Positions 17,412-25,603 of a DNA stretch of 64,000 bases are shown here, in pieces (position 1 is the first letter of the stretch; the number at the start of each line of letters is the position of its first letter). The notes under the pieces are model-generated. The model saw nothing but the letters and a program-made list of their open reading frames with translations, did no database searches and had not been told where the DNA came from. This DNA is from CALMUP01 sp035327305 (GTDB taxonomy: Bacteria > Verrucomicrobiota > Kiritimatiellia > CAIVKH01), in the NCBI GenBank assembly GCA_035327305.1, contig DAOLDL010000006.1, positions 1 to 64,000 on the forward strand, written 5' to 3'. The position numbers and the translations under genes are program-made.

Positions 17412-17849
17412 GATGACAATACGCCGGGCCGGGTTCCAAAAGGGCGATGGTTCACCAGCGATCGGGGGTATCAGGAAGCCCTTGAATTACAGAAATCAAC
17501 CGGCGCGGACATCATCATCTATTTCTTCCGCTACGACCTTAAAGATGAAAAAGGTCTCTGCACCTGGTGGGAACGCCATGGCCTGCAACATGGCCGCGTC
17601 AGCAAGCTACTCCAAGATTACATCAAGGTTAAGGTTCAAATGCCTTTCAAACCGAGAGAGCGGGAAATGTTCGCCGAAAAGTTCAAATTCAACAAGACGC
17701 CCGCGGTTTACATTGTGAGAGCGGATGGTGGATTCCCGACGCGTATCCAGGTGTTCGACTGGCCAAACAACAAACCGCAATTAAAAGATCATCAAACGTT
17801 GATCAGCGAAATTCAAAAGGCCAGCTCCCAGCGTTCGACGTCCCCTTAA
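17412..17849 (+). CDS. Thioredoxin-fold domain protein, 5' end missing
   Basis: An open frame runs out of the gap to a TAA at 17847-17849, giving 145 residues with no start visible. The sequence has the layout of a thioredoxin-like fold: TGADIIIYFFRYD (strand after the first helix), a GLCTWWE stretch where the CxxC motif would sit but with a single Cys, YIKVKVQMPF (next strand), and KFNKTPAVYIVRADG with the cis-Pro TPAV motif typical of thioredoxins. The single cysteine argues against classical dithiol oxidoreductase activity. A signal peptide may be in the missing part. It ends 12 bp from the convergent EpsI gene. Confidence 0.6.
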   Translation, partial: DDNTPGRVPKGRWFTSDRGYQEALELQKSTGADIIIYFFRYDLKDEKGLCTWWERHGLQHGRVSKLLQDYIKVKVQMPFKPREREMFAEKFKFNKTPAVYIVRADGGFPTRIQVFDWPNNKPQLKDHQTLISEIQKASSQRSTSP

Positions 17850-17861
17850 AATTGGCGCGAT

Positions 17862-18626
17862 TTACTGAACGGCGCTTTTCCACATCTGCGGATAAGCCAC
17901 GGAAACGAATTCCCTGACCTCATCGAGGTACTGGTTTTTCTCGTCAACCAGAGAGCGGTTTCCCGATAGCGCGATGTAAGCCCATCGATGCGATTTATTG
18001 TGAAGAATACGATCCGCCGCCATCCAGAAAAGTCGTGAATGATGGCTGGCGGTTTCACGATCCTTACCGACAAACCAGTAGGCATAATAGCTTCCAAACG
18101 CACGCGGCTGGCCGGACACCCGGACATGCCGAAGCATGTCGAGAATTCGCACATCCAGTGGTCCGCGGTTCGCCAGCGGGACATCGATTACCTTGGTTCC
18201 CACGATTTCACTGCCTTGACCGACCAGGCAACGTTCCGGACGGTGAATACTGGCCCGTTCCCGTCCGCTCATCACCACCGTGGCGATGATCTGGCGTCCA
18301 TCCGTGTGCGTATACCGTTTTTTAACGATGATGGTGTCGGCCGGCAACATGCTTTTTTCGATCAGCGTCATGGGACCGAGGCGCCCTTCACATTCCGGGC
18401 AGACTTCGCGATCTTCCACCTGGCTGGCCGTGAAAACCTTCTGATGTTTGGGATTCCAGCAGAACAATATGTCGTCACCCGACCATTCACCGGCCTGGTC
18501 GGGCAAATAGGCGTGAATACCTGATTCATCGGATGCCGTAGTATCGACGGTCACCGCCAGGGCAATGGATGTTGCAATCAGCAATCCCACCAGAATCAGG
18601 TAGTGCGTGGATGACCGAGCCACCAT
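17862..18626 (-). CDS. Exosortase-associated EpsI-family protein with Cys cluster
   Basis: A 254-residue EpsI/DUF3485 protein (PF11984), the usual partner of exosortases. It has an N-terminal membrane anchor (residues 8-28), the EWSGDD motif near residue 47, and SIHRPERCL (127-134), the family's conserved H-P-x-x-C block. An insertion between these carries C56, H61, C76 and C79 (CPEC), looking like a small metal-binding knuckle; the same insertion occurs in the fused protein at 42736-44472. The gene overlaps the exosortase stop by 31 bases, so the two are cotranscribed. Its biochemical role is unknown; in other bacteria EpsI supports exopolysaccharide production and PEP-CTERM sorting. Confidence 0.88.
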   Translation of the reverse strand: MVARSSTHYLILVGLLIATSIALAVTVDTTASDESGIHAYLPDQAGEWSGDDILFCWNPKHQKVFTASQVEDREVCPECEGRLGPMTLIEKSMLPADTIIVKKRYTHTDGRQIIATVVMSGRERASIHRPERCLVGQGSEIVGTKVIDVPLANRGPLDVRILDMLRHVRVSGQPRAFGSYYAYWFVGKDRETASHHSRLFWMAADRILHNKSHRWAYIALSGNRSLVDEKNQYLDEVREFVSVAYPQMWKSAVQ

Positions 18627-19564
18627 TTCTTTTTCTCCTCATACCAATTACGTTCCAGCATGGAACCGATGCTGATCAGCAAAATAAATACGACCATAAA
18701 AATGATGAAGCCGGAAAAATCGTGATAGAGTTGCATGGCAAGATCGGTGCCAAACGCTTCCGCGACAATGCCGGTAGTAAAAATCCGCACAATATTGCCC
18801 ACAATGGCCAGCGGGATGGACATGAAGAAAATCGCCCACTGCTTCCAGGCCGTGCGTTGGGTAATATTGGCGTAAATAGCGGTCAAGGCGGTGATGGCGA
18901 TCAGCGACCGGATTCCACTGCAGGCATCCGCGACGTCGAGATCAAAACCTCCCTGCGCAAGCGAATGCAAACGGGCGCCCGAAGCTTCCACCGGAATACC
19001 CACCCCGCTTAAAAGAATGGCCGATACTTCGGTTGCAAAAATTCGCAACGGATGGGTGACGCTGTCCAGAAAGTTGAACGGAATACAGAAAATCAAAAAT
19101 GCGCAGGGAAAGATAAGTTGGCGGGCCACCTGCCAGCCGCATAAATAAAACGGGATACCCCACGTCAAACCCACCAGGGCAAAAAGCGATAACCGGGTTT
19201 GCTGGGCCTTCGCGCCGAGCCAATGCAGTAACAGGCACCCAACGACCACGGCCAGACCGGCGTAACTGATGGATTTCGAGGCGGCAGACAATTCCTTGCG
19301 ACGGGTCCATATAACGTAAATCGACATTACGGGAATCAACCAGCCGTGGGAATAATCGCCGCCGTATTCGATATCATCCGTCCAGCGCTCAACCATCCAG
19401 GTGAGCGCCGACTTACCGAACACCTTTGAATCCAAGGTGTTACCTTGATAATGAAACAGGAAAAACACCATGCCGATCACCAGGGCAATCAACAGGGCAC
19501 GGATAAAATCCTGCTTGTGCAACGTGGCCAACCGCCATTGTTCATTCCAAATTTCGCGATCCAT
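18596..19564 (-). CDS. Exosortase (EpsH/Xrt family), catalytically intact
   Basis: A 322-residue polytopic transpeptidase of the exosortase/archaeosortase family, which cleaves C-terminal sorting signals of exported proteins in the cytoplasmic membrane. About eight hydrophobic helices. All three catalytic residues are in place: Cys215 in DVADACSGIRSL, Arg260 in GNIVRIF, and His281 in LYHDFSG. The family block YSHGWLIPVMS is at residues 71-81. It is the first gene of an exosortase-epsI operon, divergent from a GbsR/MarR-like regulator. No protein with a recognisable PEP-CTERM-like tail is encoded in the window, so the substrates lie elsewhere. Which exosortase subtype it is cannot be said from inspection. 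Confidence 0.93.
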   Translation of the reverse strand: MDREIWNEQWRLATLHKQDFIRALLIALVIGMVFFLFHYQGNTLDSKVFGKSALTWMVERWTDDIEYGGDYSHGWLIPVMSIYVIWTRRKELSAASKSISYAGLAVVVGCLLLHWLGAKAQQTRLSLFALVGLTWGIPFYLCGWQVARQLIFPCAFLIFCIPFNFLDSVTHPLRIFATEVSAILLSGVGIPVEASGARLHSLAQGGFDLDVADACSGIRSLIAITALTAIYANITQRTAWKQWAIFFMSIPLAIVGNIVRIFTTGIVAEAFGTDLAMQLYHDFSGFIIFMVVFILLISIGSMLERNWYEEKKKWWLGHPRTT

Positions 19565-19585
19565 AGGTGTCTTGTTCGACGTTAC

Positions 19586-19613
19586 AGCATACGTGGATGT
19601 TGAATAAATCCAA
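19586..19613 (-). promoter_or_regulatory. Candidate promoter of the exosortase operon
   Basis: On the minus strand TTGGAT (complement of 19608-19613) and TATGCT (complement of 19586-19591) are 16 bp apart, about 20 bp before the exosortase ATG. Sigma-70-like but not perfect. Confidence 0.35.
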
Positions 19614-19629
19614 TTTTATTCCGTATTTT
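19600..19629 (+). promoter_or_regulatory. Candidate promoter of the GbsR/MarR-like regulator
   Basis: TTGAAT at 19600-19605 and TATTTT at 19624-19629, 18-bp spacer. The 38-bp dyad begins 15 bp downstream, consistent with autoregulation by blocking transcription. Confidence 0.3.
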
Positions 19630-19644
19630 AGCTTCACAAGCCTT

Positions 19645-19682
19645 CATCCATTGTGTTCAATATGTATTGAACGCAATGGATG
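19645..19682. promoter_or_regulatory. 38-bp near-perfect dyad, likely operator
   Basis: Two 18-bp arms (CATCCATTGTGTTCAATA at 19645-19662 and its reverse complement with one mismatch at 19665-19682) flank a central TG. The inner 18 bp, 19655-19672, is a perfect hyphenated palindrome. It sits in the non-coding spacer between the divergent exosortase and regulator genes, where a dimeric winged-helix regulator would bind. Confidence 0.7.
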
Positions 19683-19770
19683 TTGCGTATTCAACAGCTT
19701 GCATAACCGCCCGGTTGCGTACCCTTTGGGACGTGACGGGGACGAAGTCCGCCTTTCGGGAGATGTAACC

Positions 19771-20265
19771 ATGAATGATGTAAAAGACATCCGCGAACAA
19801 TTTATCGCCGCGGCGGGTGATCTAACCCAAACACTTGGGTTCGGACGCAATATCGGCCAGATCTATGCGCATATTTATTTCAGTTCTGATCCTCAATCGC
19901 TGGACAACCTCACCCATTCTCTCGGGATCAGCAAAGGTAGCGCCAGCATGTCTGTCCGCCAACTTGAGCAATGGGGCGCGCTTAAACATGTCTGGATCAA
20001 GGGCGAACGCAAGGACTACTATCAAACAACCGAGGAATTTGGCAAAATCATACGCAAGGCGCTGGTGGACATGGTCGGCCGCACCGCCGAGTCCGCCGAC
20101 CACCTGCTGAATGAATCGGAAAAGTGGTTAAAGCATAACAACAAAAACGGCGCAACACCGGACGACATCGCATTCATGGCCGAGAAGGTAAAAAAACTGC
20201 GAAACTTCCGGCGCCGCGCCCAGGGGTTATGGAACAGCCCGGTGATTCGTCTGTTGTTGAAGTAG
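19771..20265 (+). CDS. GbsR/MarR-family transcriptional regulator
   Basis: A 164-residue winged helix-turn-helix protein. The DNA-binding part shows GRNIGQIYAHIYFSSDPQSL, then DNLTHSLGISKGSASMSVRQ and LEQWGALKHVWIKGERKDYY, the GxxGxIYAxLYFsxxPxsldeLaexLgiSkGsaSmslr pattern of the GbsR family. A helical C-terminal part probably mediates dimerisation or ligand binding. The ATG at 19771 has GGGAG upstream with good spacing; earlier in-frame codons translate the operator region and are rejected. It diverges from the exosortase operon and precedes the exopolysaccharide cluster by 12 bp, so both are plausible targets. The E. coli-type ligand (choline) need not apply. Confidence 0.88.
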   Translation: MNDVKDIREQFIAAAGDLTQTLGFGRNIGQIYAHIYFSSDPQSLDNLTHSLGISKGSASMSVRQLEQWGALKHVWIKGERKDYYQTTEEFGKIIRKALVDMVGRTAESADHLLNESEKWLKHNNKNGATPDDIAFMAEKVKKLRNFRRRAQGLWNSPVIRLLLK

Positions 20266-20277
20266 TTTCAAGCTGGC

Positions 20278-20466
20278 ATGATCAACAAAGAAACCATATT
20301 GCAGGCGTCCGATGTCGCGGTTGCGACAACCGATCCGCGCTATCCATCGATCGCCCCCTTTCATCCAAGCCAGTTTTACCCTGAATATCAAGGGCCGCTG
20401 GCGACCGAACCAAACGGCGTCTACCACGCCGTACGCATGGCGTTGAAGGATCTCGAGCTGGATGCC
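20278..20466 (+). CDS. DUF362 protein, N-terminal fragment (cut by assembly gap)
   Basis: Sixty-three codons before the second N run. The segment IAPFHPSQFYPE followed by PNGVYHAVRMALKDLELDA lines up with the N terminus of the complete DUF362 protein at 29798 (YCNAPPYHPDTRYPE, PNPAYQLFRKLLIDLEYDA), so this is the start of a second DUF362 gene. Family members are often about 300-500 residues, sometimes with ferredoxin domains, and of unsettled function in polysaccharide loci. The start at 20278 lacks a strong ribosome site. Because over 1 kb of this gene is missing, the gap must be much longer than 100 bases. Confidence 0.6.
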
Positions 20467-20566
20467 NNNNNNNNNNNNNNNNNNNNNNNNNNNNNNNNNN
20501 NNNNNNNNNNNNNNNNNNNNNNNNNNNNNNNNNNNNNNNNNNNNNNNNNNNNNNNNNNNNNNNNNN
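20467..20566. other. Assembly gap (100 N)
   Basis: Exactly 100 N. It separates the start of a DUF362 gene from the middle of a methyltransferase gene in a different reading frame; the real missing sequence is likely more than 1 kb. Confidence 0.98.
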
Positions 20567-21190
20567 CCGCTTTGCCTATCCAGCCGCAGATCGCAATTCA
20601 TGGCCGCATCACTGATTCGCCATGTGAACGAGAGGATGAATCTTTCGTTCAAATCCCTCCGTGAATTAACAGATTCGCCAGCATTTCACAATTTGGCGGT
20701 TGCCGAGTTGAATTCATGTGGTTGCCTGCATCCCTGGCTGGCCCACCACCCCCGCCTTGCCTATAGCGAATACAAAGCCACCCCTCCCATCAGGTCGGAG
20801 GATTTGCTTGCCCTATCCTACGCCGATCAAACCTTTGATATCGTTTTAACTTCAGAAACACTGGAGCATGTGCCGAACATAACACGCGCACTTTCCGAAT
20901 TATATCGGATACTCAAACCCGGCGGTGTGCATATTTTCACCGTGCCAGTGGTGTGGGAACGTCCAACATCTCGAACATGCGCCAATCTGGATTCTGATGG
21001 AAAACTTTTGTTTCACAGACCGCCCTCTTATCACGGAATTGCCGGCACTGCGGCCGCCGACATGATGGTATTCACGGAATTCGGCGCGGACATCATCGGA
21101 ACGCTTGAAATGGCCGGATTCGAAACCTCGGTGGAACGTGATCCGGAAAACCCCGCATTGTGCACCTTTGTCACCCGCCGCCCCCAGTAA
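20567..21190 (+). CDS. Class I SAM-dependent methyltransferase, 5' end missing
   Basis: Reads out of the gap in frame to a TAA at 21188-21190, about 207 residues. The Rossmann methyltransferase core is visible: FDIVLTSETLEHVPNITRAL (motif II region, with EHV) followed by SELYRILKPGGVHIFTVPVV (motif III, LKPGG). The SAM-binding glycine loop should lie just before or within the gap. The C-terminal ADMMVFTEFGADIIGTLEMA resembles methyltransferases of polysaccharide clusters acting on sugars or lipid-linked intermediates. Target unknown. It is followed after 21 bp by a second methyltransferase. Confidence 0.8.
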   Translation, partial: PLCLSSRRSQFMAASLIRHVNERMNLSFKSLRELTDSPAFHNLAVAELNSCGCLHPWLAHHPRLAYSEYKATPPIRSEDLLALSYADQTFDIVLTSETLEHVPNITRALSELYRILKPGGVHIFTVPVVWERPTSRTCANLDSDGKLLFHRPPSYHGIAGTAAADMMVFTEFGADIIGTLEMAGFETSVERDPENPALCTFVTRRPQ

Positions 21191-21211
21191 CTCTGCTCCC
21201 GCAAATTTACC

Positions 21212-22024
21212 ATGACTGAATCGATGGAATTTACCGGCGAACGTATGGTTCCGGAACGAGCCGATCCCGCCACGTTCTGGCACCACATCTATCGCTACAA
21301 GTTTGCGATTCCATATTGCCGGGGCAAGCGCGCTCTCGATGTGGCGTGCGGGGAAGGTTACGGGTGCGCCTCGATTTTGAAAGGCGGTGCAACCAGCGTA
21401 ATCGGTGTCGATATTTCCGAGGAAGCGTGCCGACATGCCCGCGAACGTTACCAGGTTGATGCGCGCCCCGGTTCGGCGGAATCGCTTCCCATCCCGACTG
21501 CATCGATTGATACCGTCGTCACATTTGAAACCATCGAGCACGTGCCGCATCCAGAAAATTTCGTCAGGGAATGCCATCGCGTGCTGGCGCCCGGCGGAAT
21601 GATGATACTGTCATCGCCCAATCGCGACCTTTACCGACTTCGCAATGGATTGAATCCGTATCACTGCTCGGAAATGTCTGAAACGGAAGTCATATCATTG
21701 TTGGGAAACTACTTTGAGATTACCGGGGTGTATGGCCAGTACCCGGAAATGCGGCCAGCCGGTCTTATGAACCCCGGGCTGTGGCGATTTGCGCCCTGGA
21801 CCGTGATGAAGGGAATGAATCGCGTGCGCCGCATGACCCGCGCCCGATGGGGGAACTATTTTTTCACCGTGCCGAATGAATACTACGACGATCCGGCCCT
21901 TGCCGTGTTGAACGAAACTCCCGACAAATGCCGGATACTCAATCCGAACATCGTGCGGCCCCGCCCGCGCGCAAATCATGTGGACTTTGTGTTTTACATC
22001 ATAACCGCGACCCGCAAGTCATGA
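21212..22024 (+). CDS. Class I SAM-dependent methyltransferase
   Basis: A 270-residue methyltransferase. SAM-binding motif I is ALDVACGEGYGCASI (about residues 46-60), motif II region VDTVVTFETIEHVPHPENFV as IDTVVTFETIEHV, and motif III RVLAPGGMMILSSPN. The N terminus MEFTGERMVPE is typical of methyltransferases in O-antigen and exopolysaccharide loci. The stop overlaps the ATG of the following glycosyltransferase (ATGA at 22021), showing coupling. Probably methylates a sugar hydroxyl or a terminal residue of the glycan chain; the exact acceptor is unknown. Confidence 0.87.
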   Translation: MTESMEFTGERMVPERADPATFWHHIYRYKFAIPYCRGKRALDVACGEGYGCASILKGGATSVIGVDISEEACRHARERYQVDARPGSAESLPIPTASIDTVVTFETIEHVPHPENFVRECHRVLAPGGMMILSSPNRDLYRLRNGLNPYHCSEMSETEVISLLGNYFEITGVYGQYPEMRPAGLMNPGLWRFAPWTVMKGMNRVRRMTRARWGNYFFTVPNEYYDDPALAVLNETPDKCRILNPNIVRPRPRANHVDFVFYIITATRKS

Positions 22025-22995
22025 CCACATCTTCCGAGCACAAGCTGGCCATCGTGCTCCCTGCTTACAAGCCGGAGTTTCTGCGCGATGCGTTGGCGTC
22101 TATTTCCAATCAAACCGATCGCGATTTCACGGTATATGTCGGCGACGACCACAGTCCTTCAGATCTTCGCGCAATGATCGATTCCTTTAGCGGACATCTG
22201 GATATCCGCTACCATCGCTTCGAGGAAAACAGGGGGCGGCGTTCGCTGGTGGAGCAATGGAACCGGTGTATCCGCTTGAGCGAGGAACCGTGGGTCTGGT
22301 TATTCTCCGATGATGACGTTATGGATGCCGGCTGTGTGGCGGCTTGGCGTGCCACCTTGTCGAATCATCCTCTGCACGATGTCTACCGGTTTCAAACCCG
22401 AACCATTGACGGGACAGGAAATGTTACAAGATGGAACCCCCAACACCCCGAATACGAATCCAGCTTGTCCTTCGTGTATCAACGCATGTCGCGTGCACGA
22501 TTAAGTTTCGGATGTGAATACATCTTTTCCCGCGCCGCATTTGATCGCGAAGGCGGCATGGTGGATTTCCCTCTCGCCTGGTGCAGTGACGATGCATCCT
22601 GGGCGGCTTTCGGCGCAAAGACAGGCATTCGAACCGTCCCCGGGCCGCGGGTCGATTGGCGTTACAGCGGCCGCAACCTTTCGTTTGCCGGGCCGTCCAC
22701 CCGCGCCGCAAAACGTGCGGCGTTGTTTCAGTATCTGGAGTGGCTCAATGCGCGAATGGGTGATTTTACCGGCGGCGCATCCGACCCTGATGTTCAATCA
22801 ATTAAAGCATTGATGCCCGCATGGTTGATGCATCAGTTGAAAGTGGCGGATTGCCTGGCGGACAGGAAAACCTTGAAGCGACTGAACGAAGTCATCGGCC
22901 AACCGCGTTCCGAAACCCTTCGTGATTTCATCCGACTTGCACGTCATAACATGCAGGTAACAGGACAACGCCTTCGCAACCGGGTCACGCATTAA
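22021..22995 (+). CDS. Family 2 glycosyltransferase
   Basis: A 324-residue GT-A fold enzyme of family GT2. The N-terminal LAIVLPAYKPEFLRDALASI and SNQTDRDFTVYVGDDHSPSD are the classic nucleotide-sugar binding start, and WLFSDDDVMD (near residue 97) carries the DxD metal site. The C-terminal half (after residue 200) is less typical and may bind the acceptor. It starts with ATG overlapping the preceding methyltransferase stop by four bases. Predicted to add one sugar to the lipid-linked repeat unit on the cytoplasmic side. Confidence 0.88.
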   Translation: MTTSSEHKLAIVLPAYKPEFLRDALASISNQTDRDFTVYVGDDHSPSDLRAMIDSFSGHLDIRYHRFEENRGRRSLVEQWNRCIRLSEEPWVWLFSDDDVMDAGCVAAWRATLSNHPLHDVYRFQTRTIDGTGNVTRWNPQHPEYESSLSFVYQRMSRARLSFGCEYIFSRAAFDREGGMVDFPLAWCSDDASWAAFGAKTGIRTVPGPRVDWRYSGRNLSFAGPSTRAAKRAALFQYLEWLNARMGDFTGGASDPDVQSIKALMPAWLMHQLKVADCLADRKTLKRLNEVIGQPRSETLRDFIRLARHNMQVTGQRLRNRVTH

Positions 22996-23013
22996 TTGCC
23001 CGCATCGACCATC

Positions 23014-24564
23014 ATGACCCATCAGAAAAAATTGATTCACAACACAGTGGCCAATCTGGCCGGCCAGCTCATGGCACCGGTTATTTCGCTCGCCATGGTG
23101 CCAATCTACCTGGCCTACCTCGGCATGGAACCTTACGGGTTGATCGGCTTTTTTTCCGCATTGTTGCTTTTGCTTGGTGTGTTTTCACAAGGAATCACCC
23201 ACGCGCTCCAGCGGGAATTTGCCCGGCGCGATCATTTGGAAGGACAGAAATCCTCCATGCGCCGACTCGCACTGACCTTCGAACGCATTTATGGCGTTTT
23301 GGGCTTTCTGGCCGCCTTGATCATTGCCACCGGCGCCGGCTACATAAGCCGGGAATGGGTGCAAAGCCAACAACTTGATTACAGAACCGTTGAAATGGCC
23401 ATTTACCTGCTGGCCTTGCGTATTGCCATATCATTTCCCCAGGGCGTATACCTGTCTGTGTTTATCGGCACCCAGCATCAGGTGCAAAGCAATGCGATCA
23501 CGATTACCGTGACACTGATTGGCGCAATGATCAACCTCGCGGTGGTTATTTTGACGCGCTCGATCCTCGGCTTGTATATCGCGGAGGTTGCGACATCAAT
23601 GATCCTGATCATGGTTCTACGTCAACGCGCCTTCCGGATTCTTCCCGCACCGGAAAACGCGGATCCGGGTATTTTCTCAAGCCAGGATGTCCGCGCGATC
23701 GCCAAACCGTCCGCAGGCATCATGTGGACATCCGGTATCGGAATCATTATCACACAAATCGACCGCGTCCTATTAAGTAAACTGGTCACGTTGGCCCAAC
23801 TTGCCGTGTACAACGCGGGCATTGCCGGAGGACGGCTCATCAGCATGCTTTATATGCCGTTCCTGACCGCGGCATTTCCCGAAACCTGCCAGATCGCCGC
23901 AACCGGAGACAGACATCGACTTTCCACCCATATCACGCGCAATGCGACAGTGGTTTCGATGCTGACCGCCGCATTTGCTTTGCCGGTTTGTTTCTTTGCC
24001 TCGGACATTCTTCTGGTGTGGACACGACAACCTGTCATCAGTGAAGAAGGCTGGCGCATCATGGTGGTGTACATACTGGGCAGTCTGGCGCTCTCCAATG
24101 CCTCTGTTTTTTATATGCTTCAAATGGCACTGGGATCTGTTCACTACTCTGCTATTTACAACACGGTCGCGCTGGTCTGGTATCCGCCAATCATTCGCTG
24201 GTTGATCCAGCACTACGGTAGTGAAGGCGCGGCATGGGCTTGGTTTATTTACGGCATGATCACATGGGTTTTCATGATTGCCATAAGTTATGCGCGCTAT
24301 CTGGAGCTTTCACAACTTATTCATTACTTGCGTCGTTGCCTCACGCCCATCTTGCTGGCCGCAGGTGTCAGCACCCTTGTTCATCTGGCCAGCCAGACGA
24401 TTATCCCGGATCGTGCAATATGGCGAACAATGATCGCCGGCTTGACCGCGTTTGCGTTGCTACCCGCAGGCTTGATGTTGTGCCTTGGACCGACAGAAAG
24501 CCGCCGCATACTTGGACGGCTGTTTATGCAAAAGAAAAACAATTCCGCCCCCACCGATGGATAA
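23014..24564 (+). CDS. Polysaccharide flippase (Wzx-like, MOP superfamily)
   Basis: A 516-residue protein with about 12-14 transmembrane helices, starting NTVANLAGQLMAPVISLAMV then PIYLAYLGMEPYGLIGFFSA, a typical start for the polysaccharide transporter family (PF01943/PF13440). It moves undecaprenyl-diphosphate-linked repeat units across the inner membrane. The ATG at 23014 is preferred over a TTG six codons upstream. Its last codons overlap the ATG of the next glycosyltransferase by eight bases. With the sugar transferase at 44523, the polymerases and the Wza/Wzc-like proteins, it completes a Wzx/Wzy-type pathway. Confidence 0.88.
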   Translation: MTHQKKLIHNTVANLAGQLMAPVISLAMVPIYLAYLGMEPYGLIGFFSALLLLLGVFSQGITHALQREFARRDHLEGQKSSMRRLALTFERIYGVLGFLAALIIATGAGYISREWVQSQQLDYRTVEMAIYLLALRIAISFPQGVYLSVFIGTQHQVQSNAITITVTLIGAMINLAVVILTRSILGLYIAEVATSMILIMVLRQRAFRILPAPENADPGIFSSQDVRAIAKPSAGIMWTSGIGIIITQIDRVLLSKLVTLAQLAVYNAGIAGGRLISMLYMPFLTAAFPETCQIAATGDRHRLSTHITRNATVVSMLTAAFALPVCFFASDILLVWTRQPVISEEGWRIMVVYILGSLALSNASVFYMLQMALGSVHYSAIYNTVALVWYPPIIRWLIQHYGSEGAAWAWFIYGMITWVFMIAISYARYLELSQLIHYLRRCLTPILLAAGVSTLVHLASQTIIPDRAIWRTMIAGLTAFALLPAGLMLCLGPTESRRILGRLFMQKKNNSAPTDG

Positions 24565-25594
24565 CCGCGCCATATTTTTCGGTTTTTCCTTCCGTCATCA
24601 TGGCCCTCACACGGCGTTTCATGGACTGGCCAAGGCGCTTTCGGACCAGATTGTCGTGGATGCAAGCCCCCCATGGCCTTCGTGGACACCGCATGCCATT
24701 GAATGGCGGCTGAATTGGCGATGGTTGCGCTGGTCCGAAAATCGACTTCATCAATACTATCGAGAAGCTGATCGCCGTGTGATTCATTATTTCTTTCCGG
24801 AAAACACCATGCGCAGGGCGGCGGAATTGAAACGCCATCATGCCCTGATTGCGACCTGTCATCAACCGATAGAACGGTTATGGGAGCGAAAAGACGACCC
24901 GGACTCCGCCGGATTTATCAACGGCATCCGCTCGGCCGACATGATTGTGGTACAATGTGAAAGCCACATTGAACCTTATCGTGAATTTCTTCCCAACGCC
25001 GAAATCACCACGATCCCGCTGGGTATGGATGCAACATTTTTTAAACGATCGCAACCCTACCGCCCGGCCCGCCGTCCCCGCATACTTACCGTGGGCAACT
25101 GGCTTCGCGATTACGCCACCTGGGCGCAAACCGTTAAAATATTGCACCGCGACTTTCCCGATCTGGAGGTGGTTGTGGTGGCCAACGCCGACACGCACGC
25201 GCTGGCGCGAAAGGAATTGGGAAATATTGATTTCCGTGTAACTTATCTGCGCGGCATATCCGATGAGGCGCTTCGACTCGAATATGAAAAGGCTTCGGTT
25301 TTCTTTCTTCCGCTCACCAGCGCCATGGCCAACGACGCGTTACTGGAGGCGCTGGCCATGGGCGCGCCGATGGTGGTCACTGATTTATCGGCTACCCGCG
25401 ATTATGCCGGAGATGCGGCTTTATACATACCGCCGGCCAGCCCGGAGGCCGCCGCGACCGCGATTCTGGACTTGCTGAATGATCAGACAAAGGCTAGCGA
25501 TAAGAGCGGTAAAGCCAGAAAAAGGGCGGAGACGCTATATGACTGGCCTCCGGTTGCCGCTCAATATCGGGCACTATATCAAAAACTGAAATAG
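24557..25594 (+). CDS. Family 4-like glycosyltransferase
   Basis: A 345-residue GT-B fold protein. The C-terminal nucleotide-sugar binding part is recognisable: RPRILTVGNWLRDYATWAQT, then ASVFFLPLTSAMANDALLEA and LAMGAPMVVTDLSATRDYAG, the E-x7-E region of GT4 enzymes in modified form. The N-terminal part begins FFGFSFRHHGPHTAFHGLAK, with the SGI-like motif poorly conserved. The start is the ATG at 24557, inside the end of the flippase gene. Donor and acceptor are unknown. Confidence 0.8.
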   Translation: MDNRAIFFGFSFRHHGPHTAFHGLAKALSDQIVVDASPPWPSWTPHAIEWRLNWRWLRWSENRLHQYYREADRRVIHYFFPENTMRRAAELKRHHALIATCHQPIERLWERKDDPDSAGFINGIRSADMIVVQCESHIEPYREFLPNAEITTIPLGMDATFFKRSQPYRPARRPRILTVGNWLRDYATWAQTVKILHRDFPDLEVVVVANADTHALARKELGNIDFRVTYLRGISDEALRLEYEKASVFFLPLTSAMANDALLEALAMGAPMVVTDLSATRDYAGDAALYIPPASPEAAATAILDLLNDQTKASDKSGKARKRAETLYDWPPVAAQYRALYQKLK

Positions 25595-25603
25595 AATTGA
25601 ATC

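Noticed and set aside
17059..17455. Minus-strand frames running through the N block
   Set aside because: They cross unknown bases and oppose the LysR gene; not biologically meaningful.
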